Shown here in pieces: positions 16,418 through 24,423 of a stretch of DNA of 64,000 nt. Location: assembly GCA_020161845.1 (NCBI GenBank), contig JAIUNK010000018.1, positions 26,716 to 90,715 of the forward strand. The letters are read 5' to 3'. How positions within the stretch are numbered: position 1 is the stretch's first letter; each line of letters starts with the position of its first letter. This stretch comes from Actinomycetota bacterium. GTDB lineage: Bacteria > Actinomycetota > Actinomycetes > Actinomycetales > Dermatophilaceae. The position numbers and the translations under genes were made by a program. The notes below the pieces were generated by a model. The model made no database searches, was not told the origin of the DNA, and worked only from the letters and a program-made list of their open reading frames with translations.

Positions 16418-17089
16418 GTGCGTGTGGCGATCGCCGATGACAGCGGCCTGTTCCGAGAGTCCCTCGCGCGCTACCTCACCGAGCTGGGCCTGGAGGTGGC
16501 CGTCAAGGCCGCGACGACCGCCGAGCTCCTTGCCGCGCTGGCGCGCTCTCCCGTCGACGTCGCGGTCGTCGACGTCTTCTTCCACGGCAAGGACGACGGA
16601 CTCTCGGCGGCCCGACGCATCCGCGCGAATCACCCGGCGACCGGCGTTTTGATGCTGTCGGCCCAGACCGTCACCCGACAGGCGATCGAGCTGCTCCGCG
16701 CCTGCTCGGACGCGATCGGATATCTGAACAAGGACAACGTCGCCGATATCGAGGAGCTGCACGCGGCCATCCACCGGGTCGCCGCCGGGGAATGCGTGGT
16801 CGACACCGATATCGTGCGGCGCCTCCTGGACTCCCCCCGCCACGAGGAGGGCCTCAGTCATCTGAGCGAGCAGGAGCTCGGCGTGTTGACCTTGATGGCG
16901 CAGGGCTACTCCAACCGGGGCATCGCCAAACGCGTCTGTCTGAGCGAACGCCGCGTCGAGGACTACGTCGGACACATCTTCGCCAAGCTCGGCATCGACT
17001 CCACTCCCGGCGGCGAGCCCGCCGATCGCAACCGGCGCGTCCTGGCGGTCCTGCAATGGCTGCGTCTGTCCAATGGCGGGCCGGCCTGA
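16418..17089 (+). CDS. Response regulator, NarL/FixJ (LiaR) family
   Basis: The GTG start, eight bases after an AGGAG, gives 223 residues. The receiver domain (1-120) has the acidic pair in IADDSGLF, the phosphoacceptor in VAVVDVFFHGKDDG and the conserved lysine in GYLNKDNV. The C-terminal LuxR-type helix-turn-helix reads LSEQELGVLTLMAQGYSNRG then AKRVCLSERRVEDYV. It forms a two-gene operon with the preceding kinase. The usual lysine-threonine of the recognition helix is replaced by arginines (SERRVEDYV), seen in a subset of the family. Confidence 0.92.
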   Translation: MRVAIADDSGLFRESLARYLTELGLEVAVKAATTAELLAALARSPVDVAVVDVFFHGKDDGLSAARRIRANHPATGVLMLSAQTVTRQAIELLRACSDAIGYLNKDNVADIEELHAAIHRVAAGECVVDTDIVRRLLDSPRHEEGLSHLSEQELGVLTLMAQGYSNRGIAKRVCLSERRVEDYVGHIFAKLGIDSTPGGEPADRNRRVLAVLQWLRLSNGGPA

Positions 17090-17227
17090 GACACGACCCG
17101 CTCCGTCCTCGGGCCATCAGCGCGGCCCGGCGGCGCGGAGCTGCTCTTCAAGGGCGACGACGTCGGCCACACCGACGCCTCCCCAAGCGCGAGGCCAGGA
17201 GGCGACTGGCTGTGGCATAACCACAGC

Positions 17228-17243
17228 TGTGATCTGTATCACA
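17228..17243. promoter_or_regulatory. CRP/GlxR-type operator
   Basis: TGTGA-TCTGTA-TCACA is a perfect match to the TGTGA-N6-TCACA consensus of CRP-family regulators, including actinobacterial GlxR/Crp. It lies about 100 bases before the candidate -35 box of the DUF222/HNH gene. The surrounding 17.1-17.37 kb intergenic stretch has no other gene. Confidence 0.6.
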
Positions 17244-17340
17244 GTTCAATGCAAGTCGAATCTACCTGGCGGCCGGCGATGCTCAGATCGCGCGCTGGGC
17301 TGTTCCGTACTTAATATCGAACATAACCGGGCTCCTGCGC

Positions 17341-17370
17341 TTGCCTGATCGGTCGCCTGTTCGAGACAAT
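17341..17370 (+). promoter_or_regulatory. Candidate promoter of the DUF222/HNH gene
   Basis: TTGCCT and GACAAT are separated by 18 bases. The predicted transcript start falls at or next to the ATG at 17376, which would give a leaderless mRNA; no ribosome-binding site is visible. Confidence 0.45.
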
Positions 17371-17375
17371 TGGCT

Positions 17376-18857
17376 ATGACCGCGAGGGACACCGTGACAC
17401 CGGATCCGGTGGCTGGGTTGTCCTCGTTCGAGGCGATGAGCTGGTTGGGGGAGACGGTACGTCGGGTGGGGTCGGGGCTGCGGAGCTTGACCGGTGCTGA
17501 CGTGCTTGACGCTGGCGATGGTGGTGGCCCGGTCCGGCTGGGTGAGGTGTTGGCCCTGGTGTCGACCGACGATCTGGCTGGCCTGTTCGGGGACCTGGTC
17601 GCGCTGCGGGCGCTGGCGGAGGGGGCCTCGGCGGCGGTGCTGGCCGAGGCGGTCGCCCGTGGCGTGGTCGCCGCCGCGGATGAGTCGCCGCGGCCGATCG
17701 GCCCGAAGATCACCGCGTGGGTGCAGGACCAGGCCGCCGCGGCCGGTGCACCGGTCACGGCCGGGGTGGCCGGCACCTACCGGACCTGTTGGGAGCAGTC
17801 CCGCCGCCCCGAGCTGGCGCCGCTGACCGCGGCGGTCCGGGCCGGGCGGATCTCGTTGGCCGTCGGCGCCCGACTCGGCGCGGATCTGAGCACGTTGGCC
17901 GTCAAGATCCCCACCGACTGGTGGCAGGCGGCGGCGGGAGAGTTGTTCGCGCACGCCGCCACCGGTGCCTCCGCGTCCCAGCTGGGCAGCCTCAAAGAAG
18001 CGCTGATCGCCAGCTACGGCGAGGAAGGCGACTTCGAGGAGCAGCAGAAAGACCTGCACGCCCAGCGGCGGTTCACCACCCCCGTCAAGGACAGCACCGG
18101 GATGTGGGTCGGGAAGTATGCGATGACCAACGACGACTACGCCGCCCTCAAAGCCGCCCTCGATGCGTTGGCCGCGCCGACCCCCACCGCGGACGGTGAG
18201 GTCGATACCCGCACCGCGGACCAGCGCAACCTGGACGCGATCATCGAAATGGCCCGCGTCGTGGCCACCGACCCGACGTTGAGCGGCCACGTCCGGCCGG
18301 CCTCAGCGGTCAAGGCCCAGATCATCATCACGATCGACCACGACACCCTCGCCGCCCGCGTCGCCGCCACCTACTCCTCCCCGCCCAACCACGCCGCCAC
18401 CTGCACCGGCTGCAGCAACCCCTCGACCGGCACCGGCTGCTCCGGCGCCACCAGCGGGACGGGGAGCAGCGGGTTGGGTAGCGGGTTCGGGCTCGACGGG
18501 TTCGGCACTCCGCTGACCCCGGCCACCGTGCGCCGCCTGGCGTGTGATGCCCGCATCATCCCAGCGGTGCTCGACACCGACGGCGCGATCCTCGACCTCG
18601 GCCGCGCGGCACGCCTGGCCAGCCCTGACCAAGTCCGCTACCTGCGATCGCGGGACAAGTGCTGCACCTTCCCGGGCTGCGACCGACCACCGTCCTGGTG
18701 CGAGGCCCACCACCTGCGCGAATGGACCACCGACCTCGGCGAGACCAACGTCGACAACCTTGCGCTGCTGTGCACCCGACACCACACCGACGTCCACACC
18801 CGCGGACTCATCGGCCGCCTCATCGACGGCACCATCCGCTGGCGCCGCCGCCAATAG
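17376..18857 (+). CDS. DUF222 domain-containing HNH endonuclease (13E12 family)
   Basis: The 493-residue protein has the two-part layout of the actinobacterial 13E12 repeat family. A long alpha-helical DUF222 domain (residues about 60-330) is followed by a low-complexity glycine/serine/threonine linker (TGCSGATSGTGSSGLGSG). The C-terminal HNH nuclease has zinc cysteines in CTFPGCDRPP, the catalytic EAHHLREW and NLALLCTRHHTDVH. Its biological role is not established; genomes of this phylum often carry many near-identical copies. A TTG two codons upstream is a less likely start. It has its own promoter signals and ends at a strong hairpin shared with xdhD. Confidence 0.93.
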   Translation: MTARDTVTPDPVAGLSSFEAMSWLGETVRRVGSGLRSLTGADVLDAGDGGGPVRLGEVLALVSTDDLAGLFGDLVALRALAEGASAAVLAEAVARGVVAAADESPRPIGPKITAWVQDQAAAAGAPVTAGVAGTYRTCWEQSRRPELAPLTAAVRAGRISLAVGARLGADLSTLAVKIPTDWWQAAAGELFAHAATGASASQLGSLKEALIASYGEEGDFEEQQKDLHAQRRFTTPVKDSTGMWVGKYAMTNDDYAALKAALDALAAPTPTADGEVDTRTADQRNLDAIIEMARVVATDPTLSGHVRPASAVKAQIIITIDHDTLAARVAATYSSPPNHAATCTGCSNPSTGTGCSGATSGTGSSGLGSGFGLDGFGTPLTPATVRRLACDARIIPAVLDTDGAILDLGRAARLASPDQVRYLRSRDKCCTFPGCDRPPSWCEAHHLREWTTDLGETNVDNLALLCTRHHTDVHTRGLIGRLIDGTIRWRRRQ

Positions 18858-18927
18858 CTGGGGTCCTGCTCTCCCCCAAGCCGATGCCCCCGCGCTGAAA
18901 CGCCCAGCGACCGAAGAGCGGTATGAC

Positions 18928-18966
18928 AGCGGTACGCCGGGGAACGGCGCTCCCCGGCGTACCGCT
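18928..18966. terminator. Bidirectional hairpin terminator
   Basis: Perfect 15-base arms AGCGGTACGCCGGGG and CCCCGGCGTACCGCT enclose a nine-base loop between the convergent HNH and xdhD genes. Confidence 0.8.
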
Positions 18967-18982
18967 TGCTTCTGTGAGCGCC

Positions 18983-21628
18983 TCAGTGCTTGGCCACGGC
19001 CTCCGTCGGCGCGTTCGGCGCCATGGACGCCGGGGCTCCGAAGGTGGCCTGCGGGCCGCCGAAGGTGTTCGGCTCCTCCTTCTTGTACGCCGTGCCACGC
19101 AGCGGCAGGCTGTAGCGACGCTTGCCGTCCCGCTTGTAGTACGCCCAGGCCGCCGCCGGCGCGGTCGGGATCAGGCAGATCTCCCCCATGCCCTTGGCGC
19201 CATAGGCGTACGGCAGCGTGCCCGGCCCCTTGACGAAGCGCACCTCGACCTCCGGCATCTTGTCGGCGCGCATCAGGCCGAGCTTGCCGTAGCGGGTCTG
19301 CGGCACGCCGCCCTCGACGACGAACTCCTCGGTGAGCCCGTAGCCGATGCCCATCATCACCCCGCCCTCGATCTGGCCGACCGCGGACTGCTCGTTCATC
19401 ACCGTGCCCACGTCGTACACGGCCAGCACCTTGTCGATCTCGCCCTTCTCATTCAGCGTGATCATCTGAGCGCCGTAGCCGTAGGCCACGTGGCTGTACG
19501 GGTTCTCCTTGGGGGTGTCGACGACGTCGGTCTCCGGGGAGAACTCGCCGTACCACTCCTGCCCCTCCAGGCGCGCCAAGTCACCATCCACGGCCGCGAA
19601 CGCGTCGCGCAGCTGCACCGCCGCCAGCCGCGTCGCCTCGCCGGTGAACAGCGTCTGCCGCGACCCGGTCGAGGTGCCCGAGTCCGGGGTCCGGGCGGTG
19701 TCCGGCAGCTCGAAGACGATCTGATCCGGGCGCAGGTCCACGGTCTCGGACAGCACGTGCACGCAGACCTGCCCGACACCCTGGCCCATGCAGGACGCCG
19801 AGGTGCGGATGTGGACCTTGCCCGACTCCACCGAGAGGATGCACCGGCCGGTGTCCTTCAGACCCATCCCGACGCCGGTGTTCTTGTGGGCGATGGCCAG
19901 GCCCGCGTCGGGGTTGGCGTAGAAGTCGCCCTTGAGGTCCTCCAACACCTCCGCGATGCCGGTCGACTCGTCGGCGATCTGGCCGTTCGGCAGGCTGTCG
20001 CCCGGCCGGACCACGTTGAGATAACGCATCTCCCACGGGTCCAGGCCGACCTTCTCGGCCAGCTCGTTGACGCAGGTCTCCATGCCGAACTGGCTCTGCA
20101 CGACCCCGAACCCGCGGAACGCGCCCGAGGGCACGTTGTTGGTGTACATCGCCATGCCGAGCACCTCGAAGTTCTCGATGGCGTACGGGCCGCCGGCGTG
20201 GGTGCAGGCCCGCTGCAGCACAGGGCCGCCGAGCGAGGCGTAGGCGCCGGTGTCGGAGAGGATGACGACCTTGCAGGCCGTCAGCTTGCCCTTCTCGTCG
20301 CAGCCGACCGTGAACTCCATGTGCATGGGGTGCCGCTTGACGTGGTAGTTCAGCGACTCGGTGCGGGTGAACTTCACCTTGACCGGCTTCTTCAGGTGCC
20401 AGGCCATCAGCGCCGCGTGGTGCTGGACGCTCATGTCCTCCTTGCCGCCGAAGCCGCCCCCGACGTACGTCGCCTGGCTGCGCACCTTCTCCAGCGGCAG
20501 CTTGAGCATCCGGCTGATCTCGTGCTGCTCGTCGTACACGGACTGGCTGGAGGTGTACATGCGCACCCCGTCGCCGTCCGGCTCGGCCACGGCGCACTCG
20601 GGCTCCATGAACGCGTGCTCCTGCCACGGCGTGGCGAACTTGTGCGCGACCACGTGCGCGGACTCGCGGATCGCCTTGTCGACGTTGCCGCGCTTGACGT
20701 GCTCGATGTCGAGCACGTTGCCGTTCTCGTGGATCAGCGGCGCATCGGGACGCAGCGCCTCCTGGGGCGAGGTGACCGGCGGCAGCGCCTCGTAGTCGAG
20801 CTCGATGAGGGCGAGGATCTCCTCCAGCTTGTCCTCGTCGTCGGAGGCGACCAGGGCCAGGGCATCGCCGGTGTAACGGGTCTGCGTCCCCACCGGGATG
20901 AGCACGTCCCAGTCGCTGCTGATGTGCCCGATCTTGTTCTCCGGCACATCCTCGCTGGTGAGGATGGCCAGGCAGTTCGGGTGCGCCTTGGCCGCGGTCA
21001 GGTCCATCCCGCGCAGCAAACCCCGCGGGCTCGGGGAGCGCAGCGCCTTGGCGAAGACCATCCCCGGCAGCCGCACGTCGTCGGCGAACTTGCCCGTGCC
21101 CAGCACCTTGTCGGCGACGTCGGGCCGGTGCGCCCGGTCGGAGAGCCGCTGCCGCTCGTTGCTGGTCTGCACCGCGGCGTCGCGGCGGAACATGTCGCCG
21201 GCCATCAGGATCGCATCGAAGATCTGCCGATAACCGGTGCACCGGCAGATGTCGGTGCGAATCGCCTTCTTGACGTCGTCCAGGCTCGGGTCGGGGTTCT
21301 TGTCGAGCAGCGCCTTGCTCGCCATCACCATGGCCGGGGTGCAGAAGCCGCACTGCACCGCGCCGGTCTCGCCATAGGTGTGGACGTAGACATCCTTCTC
21401 CCGCTCGGAGAGCCCCTCGACCGTGAGGATGTCCTGACCCTCGAACTGCTTGGCCGGCCGGTTGCAGGCCTTCACCGGCTTGCCGTTCGCGACGACGATG
21501 CACGTGCCGCAGGTCGAGTCGTCGCAGCCGACCTTGACCGACAACGTCCCGATCACCTCACGCAGCGCGTGGACCAACATCCGGTCGCCGTCCACCTCGT
21601 GCTCGGTGCCATTCACTCGTAGCTGCAT
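18983..21628 (-). CDS. xdhD: XdhD-type molybdenum hydroxylase (purine hydroxylase/xanthine dehydrogenase)
   Basis: The 881-residue protein joins a 2Fe-2S subunit and a molybdopterin subunit in one chain. The N-terminal plant-type cluster has CDDSTCGTC with a later ACNRPA cysteine. The second cluster has CGFCTP and CRCTGYR (residues about 90-135). The molybdenum domain starts near 155 and includes GGGFGGKEDMS, GAFRGFGVVQSQF and MGQGVGQV. E. coli XdhD has the same layout and is slightly longer. No FAD-binding domain is present, so electrons must leave through another protein, plausibly YgfK or ferredoxin. An AGGAGGA sequence lies ahead of the ATG. It is the last gene of the leftward purine operon. 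Confidence 0.92.
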   Translation of the reverse strand: MQLRVNGTEHEVDGDRMLVHALREVIGTLSVKVGCDDSTCGTCIVVANGKPVKACNRPAKQFEGQDILTVEGLSEREKDVYVHTYGETGAVQCGFCTPAMVMASKALLDKNPDPSLDDVKKAIRTDICRCTGYRQIFDAILMAGDMFRRDAAVQTSNERQRLSDRAHRPDVADKVLGTGKFADDVRLPGMVFAKALRSPSPRGLLRGMDLTAAKAHPNCLAILTSEDVPENKIGHISSDWDVLIPVGTQTRYTGDALALVASDDEDKLEEILALIELDYEALPPVTSPQEALRPDAPLIHENGNVLDIEHVKRGNVDKAIRESAHVVAHKFATPWQEHAFMEPECAVAEPDGDGVRMYTSSQSVYDEQHEISRMLKLPLEKVRSQATYVGGGFGGKEDMSVQHHAALMAWHLKKPVKVKFTRTESLNYHVKRHPMHMEFTVGCDEKGKLTACKVVILSDTGAYASLGGPVLQRACTHAGGPYAIENFEVLGMAMYTNNVPSGAFRGFGVVQSQFGMETCVNELAEKVGLDPWEMRYLNVVRPGDSLPNGQIADESTGIAEVLEDLKGDFYANPDAGLAIAHKNTGVGMGLKDTGRCILSVESGKVHIRTSASCMGQGVGQVCVHVLSETVDLRPDQIVFELPDTARTPDSGTSTGSRQTLFTGEATRLAAVQLRDAFAAVDGDLARLEGQEWYGEFSPETDVVDTPKENPYSHVAYGYGAQMITLNEKGEIDKVLAVYDVGTVMNEQSAVGQIEGGVMMGIGYGLTEEFVVEGGVPQTRYGKLGLMRADKMPEVEVRFVKGPGTLPYAYGAKGMGEICLIPTAPAAAWAYYKRDGKRRYSLPLRGTAYKKEEPNTFGGPQATFGAPASMAPNAPTEAVAKH

Positions 21629-21655
21629 CTGGGTCCTCCTCGGTCGTACGGTCGA

Positions 21656-23050
21656 TCAGCGGATGTCGGAATCGGGCAGGGCGCGCGAGACGAACCGTCC
21701 GGTCGGCTCCCCCGCCGCCAGGTCACCACCGCGCACCAGGTGCTCCCCCCGCAGGAACACGTCGCGCACGCGGCCGCGCAGGGGCAACCCCTCGTACGGC
21801 GTGTGGTCCGTCGCGTCGTGCAGGTCCGCGTGCCGGACGAGGTGCTCGCCGTTCGGATCGTAGACGACGATATCGGCGTCGCTGCCTGGAGCAAGCACCC
21901 CCTTGCGCGGGTAGAGGCCGAAGTACTTCGCCGCATTGGTCGAGGTGACCTCGACGAACCGCTCCGGGGTGAGCCGCCCCGCGGCCACGCCGTACGTGTA
22001 GAGCAGGCCCATCCGCAGCTCCAGCCCGGGACCGCCGTTGGGCGTGTGGGCGAAGTCGGCCGCCGCGGCCTTCTGGCCCGCCAGGGTGAACGAGCAGTGG
22101 TCGGTGCCGACGAACTGGATGGTCCCGTCGGCCAGCGCGTCCCAGAGCAGCTCCTGATCGGCCGGCGTGCGCAGCGGCGGGCTCATCACATAGGCCCGGC
22201 TCGCCAGCTCATCGGTGTCGGGGTCGCCATAGCGCGAGCCGTCCAGCACCAGGTATTGCGGGCAGGTCTCCACGACCATCCGGGCGCCGCGCTCCCGGGC
22301 GGCGCGGATCTCGGCCAACGAGCCGCCGGAGGACAGATGCACCACGTAATGCAGCGCCTCCAGCGGGGCCGCGATCACCCCGAGCCGGTTGATCGCCTCC
22401 CGTTCGAGTTCCGCCGGCCGGGAGGCCTGGTGATAGTACGGCGTGCGCCGGCCGGCCGAGACGTACTCGCGCACCAGCGCGTCGACGAGGCGCCCGTTCT
22501 CGCAGTGGAACCCGATCGTCGTGCCCAGCCGCTCGCTGGCCTGCAGCGCCGCCCGGATCTCGTCGTCCTCCACCATCATGGAACCCCGGTAGGCCATGTA
22601 GAGCTTGAACGAGGTCACCCCGGCCGCGACGATGTCGGCCATCTGATCCGCGAACTCAGGCCGCCATTCGGTCATGGCCAGGTGGAACCCGTAGTCGCAG
22701 GACGACACGCCGGCAGCCTTCGCGTGCCAGCGGTCCAACCCGAACGCCAGCGACTCCCCATGGAACTGGGTGGCGAAGTCCAGCACGGTCGTCGTGCCCC
22801 CGGCCAGCGCCGATCGCGTCCCGCTGGCGAAGTCATCCGCCGTGGTCAGCCCCGGCCCGCACTCCAGATCCAGGTGGGTGTGGGTGTCGATGCCGCCGGG
22901 CAGCAGCAGGCACCCGGTGCAGTCGAGCACCGGCTCCCCCGAGTCGGGCTCGAGGTCGCCCAGCTCGACGACGACGCCGTCGCGCAGGCGCAGGTCGGCT
23001 CGCCGCGACCCCTCCGCCGCAACCACCGTCCCACCGCGCAACAGCGTCAT
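21656..23050 (-). CDS. hyuA: HyuA, D-hydantoinase/dihydropyrimidinase
   Basis: The 464-residue amidohydrolase carries the binuclear metal site of cyclic amidases: the HxH motif in PGGIDTHTHLDLE near residue 57, the lysine that becomes carbamylated in TSFKLYMAYRG near 150, then HLSSGG and the late aspartate region FVGTDHCSF. Members open hydantoin or dihydropyrimidine rings. In purine-degrading clusters this gene is expected to open a ring of a urate-derived intermediate. It lies 27 bases before xdhD and 47 bases after ssnA on the same strand, with GGAAGGA upstream, so it is part of the same operon. Confidence 0.92.
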   Translation of the reverse strand: MTLLRGGTVVAAEGSRRADLRLRDGVVVELGDLEPDSGEPVLDCTGCLLLPGGIDTHTHLDLECGPGLTTADDFASGTRSALAGGTTTVLDFATQFHGESLAFGLDRWHAKAAGVSSCDYGFHLAMTEWRPEFADQMADIVAAGVTSFKLYMAYRGSMMVEDDEIRAALQASERLGTTIGFHCENGRLVDALVREYVSAGRRTPYYHQASRPAELEREAINRLGVIAAPLEALHYVVHLSSGGSLAEIRAARERGARMVVETCPQYLVLDGSRYGDPDTDELASRAYVMSPPLRTPADQELLWDALADGTIQFVGTDHCSFTLAGQKAAAADFAHTPNGGPGLELRMGLLYTYGVAAGRLTPERFVEVTSTNAAKYFGLYPRKGVLAPGSDADIVVYDPNGEHLVRHADLHDATDHTPYEGLPLRGRVRDVFLRGEHLVRGGDLAAGEPTGRFVSRALPDSDIR

Positions 23051-23097
23051 CGCTTCGTCCTTCCGACGGCCCTACCTGACGGTCAACGTTCCAGGCG

Positions 23098-24423
23098 TCA
23101 CATCTGCGCCCAGACCCGGGGCGCGCGCTCGCGAGAGCGGGCCAGGATCCGGTGCTCGTCGACGGTCTGGATCTTGCGGTCCCGCATCACCCAGCGGCCG
23201 GCGACCATCGTGTCGTTGGTCATCGCCCCGCTCATCCCGAACAGGATGTGGCCGACGGTGTTGGCGCCGGTCATCGGGGTCTGCGGGACATACCACACGG
23301 TGATGAGGTCGGCGTAGGCGCCCGGCTTGAGCACGCCGACCGGCTTGCTCCAGAACTTGCCGGCGATGGCCGGGTTGTTCTGGAAGAGCAGCGTGGCGGC
23401 CTCGCCGAAGCCGACCGTCGGGTCCTGCAACCGGTGGCTCTGGGCGATCTTGACCACCGAAGCGGACTGGAACATGTCGGCGAGATAGGCGTCGGTGCCC
23501 AGCCCGACCCGGATGCCCTTGCGCAGCTGCTCGGTCACCTTGGTCAGGCCCACCGCGTTGCCCATGTTGGAGTGCGGGTTGGTGACGACCGAGGTGTCGG
23601 TGTCCTTGATGAGGTCCATCTCGGCCTCGTTGATGTGCACGCAGTGCACCAGGATCGACTCCGGTCCCAGCATCCCGAAGTCGGCGAATCGCTGCACGAT
23701 CCGCTGGCGCGTCAAGCCCTCGCAGTGCGGCTCGTCCTCGGGGCCCTCGGCGGTGTGCACGTGGAACCCACCGGGCACCCCTGCATCGCGGACGGCCGCC
23801 GCGCAGCGTTCCAGGGTCTGCTGGCTGACCGTGAACGAGGCGTGGATGCCGAACAGCCCGTGGATCAGGTCCTGGCTGCCGTCGTTCGCCTCCATCATGA
23901 AGGCGATGTTCTCCTCGATCTGCTGATCCAGGATCTCGGCCCCGTCGCGATCCGAGGTCTCGTAGCACAGGCTCGCGCGGATCCCCAGCTCACGAGCGGC
24001 CTTGGCCTGCGCGGCCAGGGAGCCCGGTACGGCGTGCGGGCTGGAGTGGTGGTCGATGACCGTGGTGACCCCGGCCCGGATCGACTCCAGGAACGTGGTG
24101 GACGTGTTGAGCTCGACGTCCTCGGTCTCCAGCAAGCGGTCCAGCTTCCACCACATCTTCTCCAGCACGCCGGTGAAGGTGCTGCCCTGCTCGCTGGGGG
24201 CCAATCCCCGCGCATAGTGGCTGTAGGCGTGCGTGTGCGCGTTGATCAGGCCGGGCATGATGACCCGTCCGGCGACGTCGACGGTCTCCTCGCCGGGGCT
24301 CGCGGGCAGGTCGGCCGCCGGGCCGACGGCGACGATCTGGTCGCCCTCGATCCGGACGGCGCCGTTCTCGATGAACGGGTTCTCGGGGTCGTTGGTGATG
24401 ACGGGTCCGCCGGTGATGATCAT
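23098..24423 (-). CDS. ssnA: SsnA, putative aminohydrolase
   Basis: The start that overlaps the ygfK stop by four bases gives 441 residues, nearly identical in length to E. coli SsnA. It is an amidohydrolase/cytosine-deaminase-superfamily protein. Metal-ligand segments are NAHTHAYSHYARGL near residue 60, GGFHVHTAEG, LVHCVHINEAE and the late GLGTDAYLADM aspartate. Such enzymes deaminate or hydrolyse heterocycles, for example guanine-like or chlorotriazine substrates. It is required for purine catabolism in bacteria with this cluster; the precise ring bond is not visible from sequence. Confidence 0.93.
   Translation of the reverse strand: MIITGGPVITNDPENPFIENGAVRIEGDQIVAVGPAADLPASPGEETVDVAGRVIMPGLINAHTHAYSHYARGLAPSEQGSTFTGVLEKMWWKLDRLLETEDVELNTSTTFLESIRAGVTTVIDHHSSPHAVPGSLAAQAKAARELGIRASLCYETSDRDGAEILDQQIEENIAFMMEANDGSQDLIHGLFGIHASFTVSQQTLERCAAAVRDAGVPGGFHVHTAEGPEDEPHCEGLTRQRIVQRFADFGMLGPESILVHCVHINEAEMDLIKDTDTSVVTNPHSNMGNAVGLTKVTEQLRKGIRVGLGTDAYLADMFQSASVVKIAQSHRLQDPTVGFGEAATLLFQNNPAIAGKFWSKPVGVLKPGAYADLITVWYVPQTPMTGANTVGHILFGMSGAMTNDTMVAGRWVMRDRKIQTVDEHRILARSRERAPRVWAQM

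Noticed and set aside
18923-21622. A 899-codon open frame on the plus strand opposite xdhD
   Set aside because: It is antisense to a well-supported molybdenum hydroxylase and its translation is low-complexity arginine/valine/histidine-rich sequence, as expected from GC-rich antisense.
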